Source of the DNA: a virus
Reading direction: 5' to 3' (one strand)
DNA: 64,000 nucleotides
Virus record (IMG/VR): IMGVR_UViG_3300035181_001013
Coordinates: 62,001 to 126,000 of that record
This document shows, piece after piece, positions 47,413-56,749 of this stretch (positions are counted from its first letter, which is position 1; each line of letters starts with the position of its first letter). A program made the position numbers and the translations under genes. The notes beneath the pieces are model-generated. The model did no database searches and was not told the DNA's origin. It saw only the letters and a list, made by a program, of their open reading frames with translations.

Positions 47413-48085
47413 AGTCCAACTCTTTAACTAATTTATCCATATAAGCTTTTTCGGGTTGTCTGTTTTGAAACTTTTGTTTCCAATAATCTACACGAATTAG
47501 GCTTTCAACAATTTGTTGTTCTTCCTTAGACATCAATTCAACCTTAACCATAAACTTCCTACTTCTCAATAAAACCCAAGGAGATAATTTCCGTTCTCTG
47601 ATTAATTGGATAATATCCGAACCAGTTAATACGTCAAATATTTGATATATTTCACATTCTGCAGCATCCGCAACTTTTTCCATAGTTCGGATAGTAATAC
47701 CAGCTTGTTTTTTGGGAGATAATTTCCGGTCAAGAAATTCAAGGAACTGTCCATACATCTCATTCATAGTCCACATGGAAGGTGATACACCGTTTTCATT
47801 CATTAATTTAATGTATAATTCGGGTTCAGGTAAACGAACACGTTTTACGAACTCTGCAAATCTCACAAATGGTTTGTAATACCTTGAATTTATGAAAGAC
47901 TCAATAGATGGGGCAGTTTTCTTTTTTGTTGTAAACCACATTTGATAAAGCATGTATGCACTTTGCCCGATTGTACTTTTAATATCTTCATGACGTTGCA
48001 TCTTCTCACACTTATGTTTCAGATACCTTGTCTCGTGAACGAATGAAGCTCCACAAAACGAACATTCAAAGGGTTTTTCTTTCAT
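47408..48085 (-). CDS. zinc-finger phage protein
   Basis: 225 residues. C2H2-like finger at the N terminus (FECSFCGASFVHETRYLKH), then a helical domain with YYKPFVRFAEFVKRVRLPEP. Conserved in T4-like phages in my recollection; function unknown. Overlaps the next gene as ATGA. Confidence 0.6.
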   Translation of the reverse strand: MKEKPFECSFCGASFVHETRYLKHKCEKMQRHEDIKSTIGQSAYMLYQMWFTTKKKTAPSIESFINSRYYKPFVRFAEFVKRVRLPEPELYIKLMNENGVSPSMWTMNEMYGQFLEFLDRKLSPKKQAGITIRTMEKVADAAECEIYQIFDVLTGSDIIQLIRERKLSPWVLLRSRKFMVKVELMSKEEQQIVESLIRVDYWKQKFQNRQPEKAYMDKLVKELDL

Positions 48086-48549
48086 CGCGTCTTTAGTTCT
48101 GCTTTTAGTTTAACTAATTCTTCTTTTTGTAATCCTTGAGTTTCGGCCATATCGAGGATATCTTCCGTTGAAAACAATGGAAACACCTCTTTAGCCTGTG
48201 TAGAACTGTAGCCATATTGTTTACTTATAAGACTCAAGCTCTGTTTATATTTGTGTTGTTTATCTTGCATCTTTAACCAACTGTAATGTTGTGGTTTGGT
48301 TGCACAGATGGTCATTAATTTATACAACAACTCTTTATGATTAGATAATGAAAACACGAAAGGATTAACCAATTCATTCAACAGAATAATCTGGAACGAA
48401 GACTTCGTTCCAGACATCCACCTCATTGTTACTAATGGTTGAAATCCTTTTCGTTCTTCATCAGTTAAATCATTATAAAAGAATACTCGTTTGAGATTTA
48501 TCTGTTGTAACGTAGTAAAGATATCAAGTTTATACTTTTTTGGTTCCAT
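48082..48549 (-). CDS. conserved phage protein
   Basis: 155 residues. LTDEERKGFQPLVTMRWMSG and ILLNELVNPFVFSLSNHKEL, a strongly conserved-looking helical protein between the clamp loader and fibre genes. In position it could serve as the clamp loader small subunit (gp62), but no clear similarity was seen. Confidence 0.55.
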   Translation of the reverse strand: MEPKKYKLDIFTTLQQINLKRVFFYNDLTDEERKGFQPLVTMRWMSGTKSSFQIILLNELVNPFVFSLSNHKELLYKLMTICATKPQHYSWLKMQDKQHKYKQSLSLISKQYGYSSTQAKEVFPLFSTEDILDMAETQGLQKEELVKLKAELKTR

Positions 48550-48919
48550 TTGGAATATCCAATGCTGTTTCGGTTATTCGTTCGGTTGTTTCTGTTGGTT
48601 TTAACAATTTCTCACAAAATTTACAACGAATAGTTTGGTCATCATTATACAGCAACATATCAAACGGATGAATACACTCTTCAACCATTAACGTTCGAAG
48701 TTCAGCAATTTCATCATAGATGGGTTCCATTTTTGCCCGTATCTCCATAATCTTGTCTTCCAGTGGACTCAATTGTTTAATTAACTTATCCATGTTGGTC
48801 CGTTTGCGCTCCCAAGCGGTTTTCTCGCTACGAGTCGCATGATTGGAAACAGATTCAAAAATATGTCGAATCTTAACTTGTTCTTCTGTCTCATTTTCGG
48901 GCTTTTTCATTCTTGACAT
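48530..48919 (-). CDS. coiled-coil protein with zinc-like CxxC
   Basis: 129 residues. Coiled coil with EIRAKMEPIYDEIAELRTL; C-terminal CKFCEKLLKP preceded by ECIHPF may bind zinc. Unknown. Confidence 0.55.
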   Translation of the reverse strand: MSRMKKPENETEEQVKIRHIFESVSNHATRSEKTAWERKRTNMDKLIKQLSPLEDKIMEIRAKMEPIYDEIAELRTLMVEECIHPFDMLLYNDDQTIRCKFCEKLLKPTETTERITETALDIPNGTKKV

Positions 48920-48930
48920 TATATTTCCTA

Positions 48931-49566
48931 TTAAAAAGTTTTCATTATTGAAGAAATAATTTCAGGATCAGAACGTAGTTTTTCGTAATCTGGACAAAAT
49001 TTTTCTTTTATAAAAGAAACTACAGACTCACCCTGTGGGATGTTTAGCATAGTTCGCAATTCATCCAATTCTTGTGCTGCTTCACTTTTAATATGAATAA
49101 TGTTATCATCTTTAGTTTGACCCTTTAGAAGAGTTTCTACTTGTGAACCCCAACTATTGGAATGAGAAGTAATGAAAAAGTCTTTTGTTGTTGATGGTGG
49201 AACATACGATACTTCAAAAGGATTAAAGTTATCAATATACTTAACACTTTGTTGAAAATCTAGTTGAAAATCTTCATACGAAAAACTACCTGTTGTACTT
49301 GTTCCACTGGTCACCACCGGATGAGATGATGTAGTATTTTGTCTTGTTATCGGTCTAGCAGCAGTTTTAGGTCTTGATGCAATACAATCTCTAAAAGATT
49401 GTTTGCTTGTTTGTTCATACATTTCTTGTTTTTTATCAAATGTAATATCAGACCACTTATTATAAAAATCGTTAAATTCACGATTTTCAATATTGGCAGT
49501 TATCTCGTCAATACTAGACGTAGACATTAGACTTTTAATATCTTTTATTGTTAATGGTTTATTCAT
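48931..49566 (-). CDS. unknown protein next to the clamp loader
   Basis: 211 residues. Helical start, threonine/serine-rich linker (TTSSHPVVTSGTSTTGS), then an ordered C terminus. Eleven bases downstream of gp44. Confidence 0.5.
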   Translation of the reverse strand: MNKPLTIKDIKSLMSTSSIDEITANIENREFNDFYNKWSDITFDKKQEMYEQTSKQSFRDCIASRPKTAARPITRQNTTSSHPVVTSGTSTTGSFSYEDFQLDFQQSVKYIDNFNPFEVSYVPPSTTKDFFITSHSNSWGSQVETLLKGQTKDDNIIHIKSEAAQELDELRTMLNIPQGESVVSFIKEKFCPDYEKLRSDPEIISSIMKTF

Positions 49567-49577
49567 TTTTACTCTCC

Positions 49578-50504
49578 TTATAATTGTCCAAGTTTTATAA
49601 ACATTGCAGCTGCATTTATTTCCGGGTCTGCAGATAATGTGTGTTTGTATAGATGGTCAGCTACAATAATAATCCCTTCTTCCCACCTTTGTGTGTTTTC
49701 AAATTTTGGTGCTCTGTGAAGATTCTCATATAAAAATCTATATAAGTCTTCCCATTCTTCTCCTGAAACATTTCCACACACAATTTCTCTCATTTTGACC
49801 CATTTATCTAATTGTATCAAATCCAACAACTCATATTTGTAATCACCAACTTCTCCCTGGGAACTGGGGATTGTTAAAACACCACTATGAGTGTGTTGCT
49901 GCATTGTGTTAACAATTTTTCGAATGTCTGGATATCCAATTGAAATGAATTTATCAAGGGTTTGTAGGTCAAATTTTACTTTTTCGTGTATTAAAATTGT
50001 TGCTACATATTCAGAAATGTCATCTCTATCTCCGGCTTTAAATCTAAAATGTTGACACCTGGAACGAATAGCTGGAATAATTTTGTTTTCATAATTGCAT
50101 GTTAAAATAAATCTAGCTTCATTTGAATATTCTTCCATTAAAACACGAAGAACAGCTTGTCCGTTTGGAGTAATATAGTCCGCTTCTTCAAGAAGAATAA
50201 CTTTAAAATCCCCCAAAGCGTAAGTTGTAATAAATCCTTTAATCTTGTCTCGAATAACATCTACACTGTTTTCATCAGATGCATTAATAATAAGAATATC
50301 TGTTTCTTCTACATCACATTCGTTTATTAAAATTCGGGCAATAGTAGTTTTACCTGTTCCTTGAACTCCAGACAAAAGCAGATGTGGGATTGATTTTTGT
50401 TCCACCATCTTTGAAAAGGCTTGTTGTTGTTTTTCGTCATGAAAAACATATTCTTTGAGAACTTGAGGTCTGTATTTTTCAACCCACAATTTTTCCAGTG
50501 CCAT
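49578..50504 (-). CDS. 44: clamp loader large subunit (gp44)
   Basis: 308 residues. VEKYRPQVLKEYVFHD, Walker A GVQGTGKTT, Walker B ILLEEADYIT, and RSRCQHFRF match T4 gp44 and RFC-type AAA+ loaders. Loads the sliding clamp for the replicative polymerase. Confidence 0.9.
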   Translation of the reverse strand: MALEKLWVEKYRPQVLKEYVFHDEKQQQAFSKMVEQKSIPHLLLSGVQGTGKTTIARILINECDVEETDILIINASDENSVDVIRDKIKGFITTYALGDFKVILLEEADYITPNGQAVLRVLMEEYSNEARFILTCNYENKIIPAIRSRCQHFRFKAGDRDDISEYVATILIHEKVKFDLQTLDKFISIGYPDIRKIVNTMQQHTHSGVLTIPSSQGEVGDYKYELLDLIQLDKWVKMREIVCGNVSGEEWEDLYRFLYENLHRAPKFENTQRWEEGIIIVADHLYKHTLSADPEINAAAMFIKLGQL

Positions 50505-50564
50505 AAACATTATTCCTGTAATTATTCTATAATTATACTCATAGAATTAAATAATGACAAGAAA

Positions 50565-51452
50565 TTAAGAAAATGACCTTAAATCAGAAACTATTTGTTG
50601 TTTTTTGGCAAGAGAGTCAAGGTGATGATTGGTAGGTTGTTCTTGGTGGGATTTTTTAATTTCATCTTCAACCAACAACCTAATTTCATCAGAAGTTAAC
50701 CCATTATAAGTTGGTGATGATTCAGTTGTAGTTTCAATAATCTGGTCTTCGATTTTTTCTTCAAGTTTTTCTTCTTTTCGAATTCTAATTGCCACGTTAA
50801 CACCGATTGTTAATGCAACTGCAAGTGGATCGAACACACCAATAATTAATAAAATTACATACTTAGTAGCATCATCAACGTCTTGACCAAACGCCTCAGC
50901 AATGTATATGATGGGACCAACGTGTGCTTGTGTTGTTAACAATTGTGTGTTTAATTTTTGTGTTTCGGTTGTAATTTCTGGTAACCGATTGTTAATTCTA
51001 GTTAATTCAGGGGCAAACGTTTTCATCAATTTCTGGCGACCTTTTACATAATCTGCCGGAAGTGATTCAATTTGTTTATCAATCTCTTGTTTACGAGTTG
51101 CTAGTTGAATTTGCTCTTCATTCAATAATTTAATTTGTGAATTGACTTGTTTTAACGGAAGAGTATCAGCTTGATATCCCAACGACAACATCCCAAATAT
51201 ACCCATCGAAGTAACAGCCATTAACACTATAACAGCTGTTACAAGATATATCCGAAATCCAATCTTTAGTTTATTCCAATACCTATATAAAAAAGAAGCA
51301 GTTACAAGTTTACCTGCTTCTAGTGATGCCCCCATAATCATAACTGGGATCATCATACCCTGGAATAACTGTGCTAATCCATATACACTGAAAAACGCTG
51401 CGGTCCCAGCTATAGATAACGTAGTAATAAACAAAATTGCGATAAAAAACAT
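50565..51452 (-). CDS. multi-pass membrane protein with coiled coil
   Basis: 295 residues. Hydrophobic segments at about 1-20, 25-45, 68-92 and 198-220, with a coiled coil between and a charged tail. Similar architecture occurs in phage membrane proteins of unknown role. Overall function unknown. Confidence 0.6.
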   Translation of the reverse strand: MFFIAILFITTLSIAGTAAFFSVYGLAQLFQGMMIPVMIMGASLEAGKLVTASFLYRYWNKLKIGFRIYLVTAVIVLMAVTSMGIFGMLSLGYQADTLPLKQVNSQIKLLNEEQIQLATRKQEIDKQIESLPADYVKGRQKLMKTFAPELTRINNRLPEITTETQKLNTQLLTTQAHVGPIIYIAEAFGQDVDDATKYVILLIIGVFDPLAVALTIGVNVAIRIRKEEKLEEKIEDQIIETTTESSPTYNGLTSDEIRLLVEDEIKKSHQEQPTNHHLDSLAKKQQIVSDLRSFS

Positions 51453-51453
51453 A

Positions 51454-51717
51454 TTATTCCATACATTTAGTATTTAAAGTATATATATTGTCTTTGATAT
51501 ACTGAGTCAATCCAATAAAACCTTCTGTTTCACTCTTTTCAGTAAACCCACGGGGGTCGACTCGAGCAGGAAACACTGAAAAAAGTTGACCGTCCGAATC
51601 AAAATCATATACAATAGCCCAACCGAAAGTATGTAACAAACGATTTATCCACCACAATAGTTTGGTTTCTCTGAATTCTTCCCAAGTTCGTTGGTTAATC
51701 ATATTCAAATTTTCCAT
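51454..51717 (-). CDS. conserved small phage protein
   Basis: 87 residues. WWINRLLHTFGWAIVYDFD and FPARVDPRGF suggest a small ordered domain widespread in tailed phages. Unknown. Confidence 0.55.
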   Translation of the reverse strand: MENLNMINQRTWEEFRETKLLWWINRLLHTFGWAIVYDFDSDGQLFSVFPARVDPRGFTEKSETEGFIGLTQYIKDNIYTLNTKCME

Positions 51718-51718
51718 G

Positions 51719-52006
51719 TTACTCTTCTCTTATAGCCATAATCTCTTTTTCTACTGTCTTCCAATATTTAACATCTTCATGTTTAAACCCGTCAGTCCAA
51801 CGTAGTGGTTCAATCAAAACAGTCATCCCTGGTTGAATTTCTTCAACTTTATCTCCAACTGAAATTACTTTCCCCCAACGAGGTGATTTAACATCCACAT
51901 CAAACGACTTATAAATGAGTCCACCAGATGTCTTATTGGTAAAACCTTTTTCATCTACATCATCTTCAAATATAAAAATAATTGAATCTCCAATTGGTCG
52001 TAACAT
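51719..52006 (-). CDS. GroES-like co-chaperonin
   Basis: 95 residues from ATG 52006 (GTGGAGA upstream). MLRPIGDSIIF, TSGGLIYK and WGKVISVGDKVEEIQPGMTV are the GroES pattern (PL.DR, GGI..P, G.V..VG). Like T4 gp31 it would work with host GroEL to fold the capsid protein. Shorter mobile loop region than typical gp31. Confidence 0.75.
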   Translation of the reverse strand: MLRPIGDSIIFIFEDDVDEKGFTNKTSGGLIYKSFDVDVKSPRWGKVISVGDKVEEIQPGMTVLIEPLRWTDGFKHEDVKYWKTVEKEIMAIREE

Positions 52007-52016
52007 ATTTTCTCCA

Positions 52017-52238
52017 CTATTCAGTTGTTGGTTCGGTTTCTGTAACATCATCGGGTTGTTTATTAACAACCTTCGCAATGCGACGTTTGTTTCTCTTATC
52101 AATAAAATTCTCTTGTCTCTTTACTTCAACAATTGGTTCAACGACAGCTTTACTTTTCCCAGCAGCAATCTGTTGTTTAATTGTTAAAATATCAAAATCA
52201 ACCATTTCTCCTTTTGCACTTCTAATACGCTTTGCCAT
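52017..52238 (-). CDS. small basic conserved protein
   Basis: 73 residues. MAKRIRSAKGEMVDFD start; lysine/arginine middle, acidic end. Conserved-looking in T4-like phages; unknown. Confidence 0.6.
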   Translation of the reverse strand: MAKRIRSAKGEMVDFDILTIKQQIAAGKSKAVVEPIVEVKRQENFIDKRNKRRIAKVVNKQPDDVTETEPTTE

Positions 52239-52271
52239 AACTTATCTCCTCTGTTAACAGTTTATTTATAA

Positions 52272-52829
52272 TTAGTGATAATGGAAAAAATCTTCAATTG
52301 GAAGATTATATTCTACACTGTCTATATCATGAACACCAATTAAATATAAAACATATGATGATACACTACTTCCTCGTCCAACTCCCCACACAACATTTTG
52401 TTGTTCAAATACATCGATTATAAAAACCATCAATTTCAAAACAGTCATAAACGAGTGTTGTTTAAACAGTTCTAACTCTTTTATCGTTCGTTTAATACGA
52501 ACACTTTGTTCACTTTTTGAAAAATGTTGAATCTCTTGTTCTAAACACTCTAAAACAAAGTCTTCTATATCGATTTGTTGATATGATTTACCGAAATTCC
52601 ACTCAAAGTTTAACGAATTAATTCCTTCCTTAACTGATATTTGTCTAGTTGCAAGATTGTTATATTGACGAATATCTGGTGTAATCTCTGTTGTAAACAG
52701 AGAATTTATATCGATTCCTTTCATTAACATAGATACAAGCAATTCGGGAGACACGGAAATGTCTCCATCAAACCACAAATCTCTATCTTTTAATCTTGTT
52801 TTACAGGTAGCTTGTTTGATAACTGCCAT
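52272..52829 (-). CDS. DnaE-like polymerase fragment, N-terminal half
   Basis: 185 residues from ATG 52829 (MAVIKQATCK). WGVGRGSSVSSYVLYLIGVH, then DIDSVEYNLPIEDFF, match the DnaE palm segment GRGS..GS..AY.L.I..IDP..Y.L.FERF. The DnaE sequence should continue with PDxDxD, which instead starts the gene at 40791. Overlaps the previous gene by 29 bases. Confidence 0.65.
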   Translation of the reverse strand: MAVIKQATCKTRLKDRDLWFDGDISVSPELLVSMLMKGIDINSLFTTEITPDIRQYNNLATRQISVKEGINSLNFEWNFGKSYQQIDIEDFVLECLEQEIQHFSKSEQSVRIKRTIKELELFKQHSFMTVLKLMVFIIDVFEQQNVVWGVGRGSSVSSYVLYLIGVHDIDSVEYNLPIEDFFHYH

Positions 52830-53166
52830 CTGAAGTATCAATATCTGGAGTTTTGGGTGATGCTAAAATCGAAGGACCTGCAGGTGGTGGAATATACGTA
52901 TCAAAAGCACTACTGAATCCCTGTGAGGGGGATGGCATAGGCATAGGCATAGGCATAGGACTCATATATTGAGGGGTATTCACAACAGGTGAGTTGTTTT
53001 GTCTATATGGTGCTTGTTGCGCATCATCAAGTAAATTAATTTTCGATCTTATTTTTTTCCACTGTACTGCATTAGGAATCCAATCATCCTCTTGCATATC
53101 CTCAACTCCCTGGAGCCAAGACTTAAAATCCTTTAATGAAATGGTATCTTCTTTTTGTTCCGACAT
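52801..53166 (-). CDS. FKxWLxGVEDMQ-type phage protein
   Basis: 121 residues. DFKSWLQGVEDMQEDDWIP and QWKKIRSKI form a small conserved domain; then a PMPMPMPMP tract encoded by a hexamer repeat. Unknown. Confidence 0.6.
   Translation of the reverse strand: MSEQKEDTISLKDFKSWLQGVEDMQEDDWIPNAVQWKKIRSKINLLDDAQQAPYRQNNSPVVNTPQYMSPMPMPMPMPSPSQGFSSAFDTYIPPPAGPSILASPKTPDIDTSDGSYQTSYL
52934..52957 (-). repeat. hexanucleotide tandem repeat (GGCATA)x4
   Basis: Four perfect copies, coding Met-Pro units. In-frame length change possible by slippage. Confidence 0.85.
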
Positions 53167-53176
53167 AATGTGTTCC

Positions 53177-53686
53177 TTAAACTATTGTGAAAAGTTCGTG
53201 TCTGTTGTGGGTTGAGGAGAAACTAACATGAACCCAACCAGAATGAGGATCATTCGGTTTTGGAAATTCACGAATTAATTGGTCATATTCAATATTATCT
53301 GCAATCCATTTTAACAAATCATCATTTTTTATTCCTGGAATTTTTATGTCTACAGCTTCACCCCTTGGATGACTTTTTAAAACAAAATATTGTTGCCACG
53401 AGTCTTTGTTAACACTTAACCCTTTTCTATTACACCACTGTTTGTATGGAATCTCATTAATAAACTTTTCCAACAATTCACCTCTATACCAAGAATTTGG
53501 TGAAAATGGGATTCCGAAGTAATTCCGAATTGGTTCAAGTACTTTTTTTGCAGTTAAAGTAGCAGCTTCCAAAATTGGTGAAGTTGGAATGTTGTCGATA
53601 TTATTCCTAGAAGCAACGCTCGATTGCATTACCTCATACATTTTAAAATGTTCAGAAATATTAGAATTTGGATCATAAATTAGCAT
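53177..53686 (-). CDS. M15-type peptidoglycan peptidase
   Basis: 169 residues. SPNSWYRGELLEKFINE, SHPRGEAVDIKIP and SGWVHVSF are the zinc-site pattern of peptidase M15A (H..G.A.D ... H). No signal peptide, so a holin or virion route is needed. Confidence 0.8.
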   Translation of the reverse strand: MLIYDPNSNISEHFKMYEVMQSSVASRNNIDNIPTSPILEAATLTAKKVLEPIRNYFGIPFSPNSWYRGELLEKFINEIPYKQWCNRKGLSVNKDSWQQYFVLKSHPRGEAVDIKIPGIKNDDLLKWIADNIEYDQLIREFPKPNDPHSGWVHVSFSSTHNRHELFTIV

Positions 53687-53698
53687 TTGTTTGTCTCC

Positions 53699-54184
53699 TT
53701 AACACAAATCACCCACAATAGATTCTTTTAGATATTTACTATATGTATCAATGGGGGATACATTAATCCAATACCCAGGGGCAACTGGATGACACAACAG
53801 TTGGTGTTTATTGAGAGATGGACCAACGTGTTTAAATAATGGTTTATAATCAACGGGAGTGGCATAAATCGGGACAGCTCTTGTTATGTTTGGTCCACCA
53901 CCTAAAATTGTGTGAACTTGTCCTGTTAACTCTGAAATCTGTACAACGTCTAATTGTGTTGTTTCTAAATCATAAACTACTACAAACCAGTTTGATGGGA
54001 GAGTAAATTGAAAACCCAACACATCAAGAGTTATTGCTGGTGAATAAATTTCCTCAAGCATTAAAATTGGTGCTAATGTATAATCATACAACTCTACATC
54101 TAAAACCCACATGTGTGTTGAATCGAGAGGAGTGTGAATACTTTCAATAAACATTGGTTCTGTTTGGTCATTATATATTAACAT
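53699..54184 (-). CDS. conserved unknown protein near uvsW
   Basis: 161 residues, beta-rich. HTPLDSTHMWVLDVELYDYT. Located between the M15 peptidase and uvsW. No family recognised. Confidence 0.55.
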   Translation of the reverse strand: MLIYNDQTEPMFIESIHTPLDSTHMWVLDVELYDYTLAPILMLEEIYSPAITLDVLGFQFTLPSNWFVVVYDLETTQLDVVQISELTGQVHTILGGGPNITRAVPIYATPVDYKPLFKHVGPSLNKHQLLCHPVAPGYWINVSPIDTYSKYLKESIVGDLC

Positions 54185-54231
54185 AATTTTCCTTATTATA
54201 ATCGTTAATACACATTATAACTCAATAATGG

Positions 54232-55743
54232 TCAAACATCAACAAGTTCATTGTAATTTACAACAATTTTTTTGTGTTTATATTTAGCTTCTTTGTAATA
54301 TTTTATTCGAGCTGATAAATGCCGTCGAGAATATTCGAGGTTTCCACATATATCAATTATGTCAACACTGTCCTTATCTTTTCCTATACGAAGCCCCCTT
54401 CCTATTGCTTGGATAACACGAACGAAAGATTTTCCACCATCAATGAATATTAAATTAAAGATTCTATCAATACTTAACCCTACCCCTGCAATTTGCACTG
54501 TAGCAATTACTATAAGGTCATTAAACGTCTCAAATAAATCATAAACTGCTTGTCTAACTTTTTGTTTATCTTTACCATACAAAAACTTCGAACTTGGAAT
54601 AATCTTCGATAATTTTTTTCCTATCTTAATGGAATTAACCAAACACAAGACATTTCCTTTATAAGCAGAACCTTTTTCGATAACAAAATCTGCAATCCAC
54701 TGCAATCGAACTTTATCTTGTTGGAGAAACGCAGTTTCGTTATCGTAAGTAAATTTTTCCGTATCATTGTTAGGTTTGCTTGTTTCTCGTAATAATTGAT
54801 TAAAACGATCTTGGTCATCGAGCTGAATTATAGTAATATTAGGGGTCGCCAACCATCCATCTTTTATTAACACTTCTGCTGGAATAGTATACTTTATAAA
54901 TCCAAGACTTGTGTTAATGGTCATTGCATCAGCTTTATTTTTTGGAAATGTTCCTGTTAAACCGAACCGATGAGCAATATTTTTGCCATATTCTTTAATT
55001 AAAGTTCCAATAACATTTGCTTTAGCACCTTGACATTCATCTATTACAAGGACATCAAACTCACTTACCATTTTTGGATTATATTGTAACGCTTGCCACG
55101 TTGACACAACGTGGAGGTGATTGGTGTCTTTTAAATCACCACTATATTCTCCCACGTCTAACTCAAAAGCTCGGAACGCTTTGGTTGTTTGAGATACAAG
55201 AGAAATATTGGGAACTACCGTAATTGAGCGTAAACCCTTTTTACCGTACAAGTCAACAAGGGCTGCATTTATTGTAGTTTTTCCTGCCGAAGTTGCTGCA
55301 ACAACGATCCCTCCACCATCAGCTGTTAATTTATTAACAGCTTCTATCTGATATGGTCTAATCTGATATGGTTCATTGGTCTTTGGATTTGTAATGTGTT
55401 GAAAATAGTCTTTGTCTATAGGATCGACTTCCTCAAATACACCAACACGTTTATCATTTAATTTGATTTTATATCCAAATGATTTTATTGTTGGAATTAT
55501 TTGATCTAATAAATGATTATAGGTGTTACCAGCTGATGTAAAGAAACGAACTTTGCCATCCCACACACCTAGCTTATATTTTGGTTTAAAAAAATACCCT
55601 TCAGACAAATAGGCGAATTGATCCTCAAAATATTTTGAATCGTCAGGATGAAGACCAGACACAATACACTGAACTTCGTTTTTTAGTGTTATCGTGACTG
55701 ACTTGGCGTATGTTTGCTCAACAAAGTGTTTTATGTCCATCAA
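54232..55743 (-). CDS. uvsW: DNA/RNA helicase UvsW
   Basis: 503 residues. N-terminal domain ends with KPKYKLGVWDGKVRFF, then IRPYQIEAV (Q motif), ATSAGKTT (Walker A), VIDECQGAK (DExx), GLTGTFPK and QAIGRGLR (motif VI). Order and spacing are those of T4 UvsW, which remodels recombination and R-loop structures. Overlaps uvsY as ATGA. Confidence 0.9.
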   Translation of the reverse strand: MMDIKHFVEQTYAKSVTITLKNEVQCIVSGLHPDDSKYFEDQFAYLSEGYFFKPKYKLGVWDGKVRFFTSAGNTYNHLLDQIIPTIKSFGYKIKLNDKRVGVFEEVDPIDKDYFQHITNPKTNEPYQIRPYQIEAVNKLTADGGGIVVAATSAGKTTINAALVDLYGKKGLRSITVVPNISLVSQTTKAFRAFELDVGEYSGDLKDTNHLHVVSTWQALQYNPKMVSEFDVLVIDECQGAKANVIGTLIKEYGKNIAHRFGLTGTFPKNKADAMTINTSLGFIKYTIPAEVLIKDGWLATPNITIIQLDDQDRFNQLLRETSKPNNDTEKFTYDNETAFLQQDKVRLQWIADFVIEKGSAYKGNVLCLVNSIKIGKKLSKIIPSSKFLYGKDKQKVRQAVYDLFETFNDLIVIATVQIAGVGLSIDRIFNLIFIDGGKSFVRVIQAIGRGLRIGKDKDSVDIIDICGNLEYSRRHLSARIKYYKEAKYKHKKIVVNYNELVDV

Positions 55744-56204
55744 TCTATCATATAATCAGCCATGTCTGAACTGACTATTCTTGTAATGTTATTTAATGCA
55801 TATCCCCGAGCCTTAAATGCATCGACTACAGAAACGTATTGTTCGTATAAGTCTTTTAGTTCGAGATATAATTCATACGTATCAAGGTATGTTGGTTCAT
55901 GGTTTATGTATTGTTCTTTGTCTTTTGCTTGAAGTTCTCTAGAGTAATTTTCTGTGTAATCTTTCCATAATTTCCCTCGAACTTTCTGAACTTGAACTTC
56001 CATATATTCTAAAGCAGATTTTAATTCTGAACGTCTGGAATCATAATAAACTAACCACCCAGGTTGTTCATTATTTGCTACAACTAAATTTTTACCTTGA
56101 AGTCGAAGGTGGTCTTTGTAATTGTCTAGGTATTGTTCATACACATCGAGTATGCGGACAATGTTTGTAACGTTTTCGTGTAATAATTCTAATGGTCGTT
56201 GCAT
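55740..56204 (-). CDS. uvsY: recombination mediator UvsY
   Basis: 154 residues. DSRRSELKSALEYM and, near the C terminus, AFKARGYALNNITRI match the UvsY pattern (A.KSRG.AI..I). Loads UvsX onto DNA coated with gp32. Adjacent to uvsW as in T4-like phages. Confidence 0.78.
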   Translation of the reverse strand: MQRPLELLHENVTNIVRILDVYEQYLDNYKDHLRLQGKNLVVANNEQPGWLVYYDSRRSELKSALEYMEVQVQKVRGKLWKDYTENYSRELQAKDKEQYINHEPTYLDTYELYLELKDLYEQYVSVVDAFKARGYALNNITRIVSSDMADYMID

Positions 56205-56205
56205 T

Positions 56206-56691
56206 TCAGTGTAATGTTCGTTTGGGAACAGATTTTTTCTCTATTTCCATATCATTATCACCGTCTTCTTCTAAATTGTCAACATCATCAAAAGAATCAT
56301 AAACCATTGAAATGTCTTCTGTATAATTCTTAATAAGTTCCATTAATTCTTTTTCTCTTGTCACTCTTAAAGCTTCAGCTTGTACAAAAAACTCTAAAAC
56401 TTTTTCCTTTGATTGTGTTTTTATAACTTCAAGAGGAACTCCAACAGACAACACGTTTTGTTGTTTGGCTGTTTCACCTGGAATTTTTGCGACGACGACA
56501 AGTAAATCATCAGACACTTCAATGCTTTCCCATTCCATCTCATGGGCGTTCTGATTTAAATGTTCAATGATTGCTTCAAAAACAAAATCTATTTTTTTAG
56601 CGATACCGTTTGTAACACGTTGATATACAAAATTACGCTTGTTTAACGTATCTATGATTTCAATTAAAAAATCTTTAGATGTTTCGACCAT
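56206..56691 (-). CDS. unknown acidic-tailed protein
   Basis: 161 residues from ATG 56691 (CAAGGAA upstream). Helix-rich; DDLLVVVAKIPGE in the middle; acidic stretch near the end. Unknown. Confidence 0.55.
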   Translation of the reverse strand: MVETSKDFLIEIIDTLNKRNFVYQRVTNGIAKKIDFVFEAIIEHLNQNAHEMEWESIEVSDDLLVVVAKIPGETAKQQNVLSVGVPLEVIKTQSKEKVLEFFVQAEALRVTREKELMELIKNYTEDISMVYDSFDDVDNLEEDGDNDMEIEKKSVPKRTLH

Positions 56692-56749
56692 AAAAGTAAT
56701 TCCTTGTTCTTCAAAGTTATTTATAAAAAGAACAAGGAAGCTACACATT

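Noticed and set aside
48082-48549. Clamp loader small subunit gp62
   Set aside because: Position is suitable, but no sequence similarity to gp62 could be recognised, so it is left as conserved unknown.
52934-52957. CRISPR-like or regulatory repeat
   Set aside because: A simple in-frame hexamer repeat in a coding region; no spacers.
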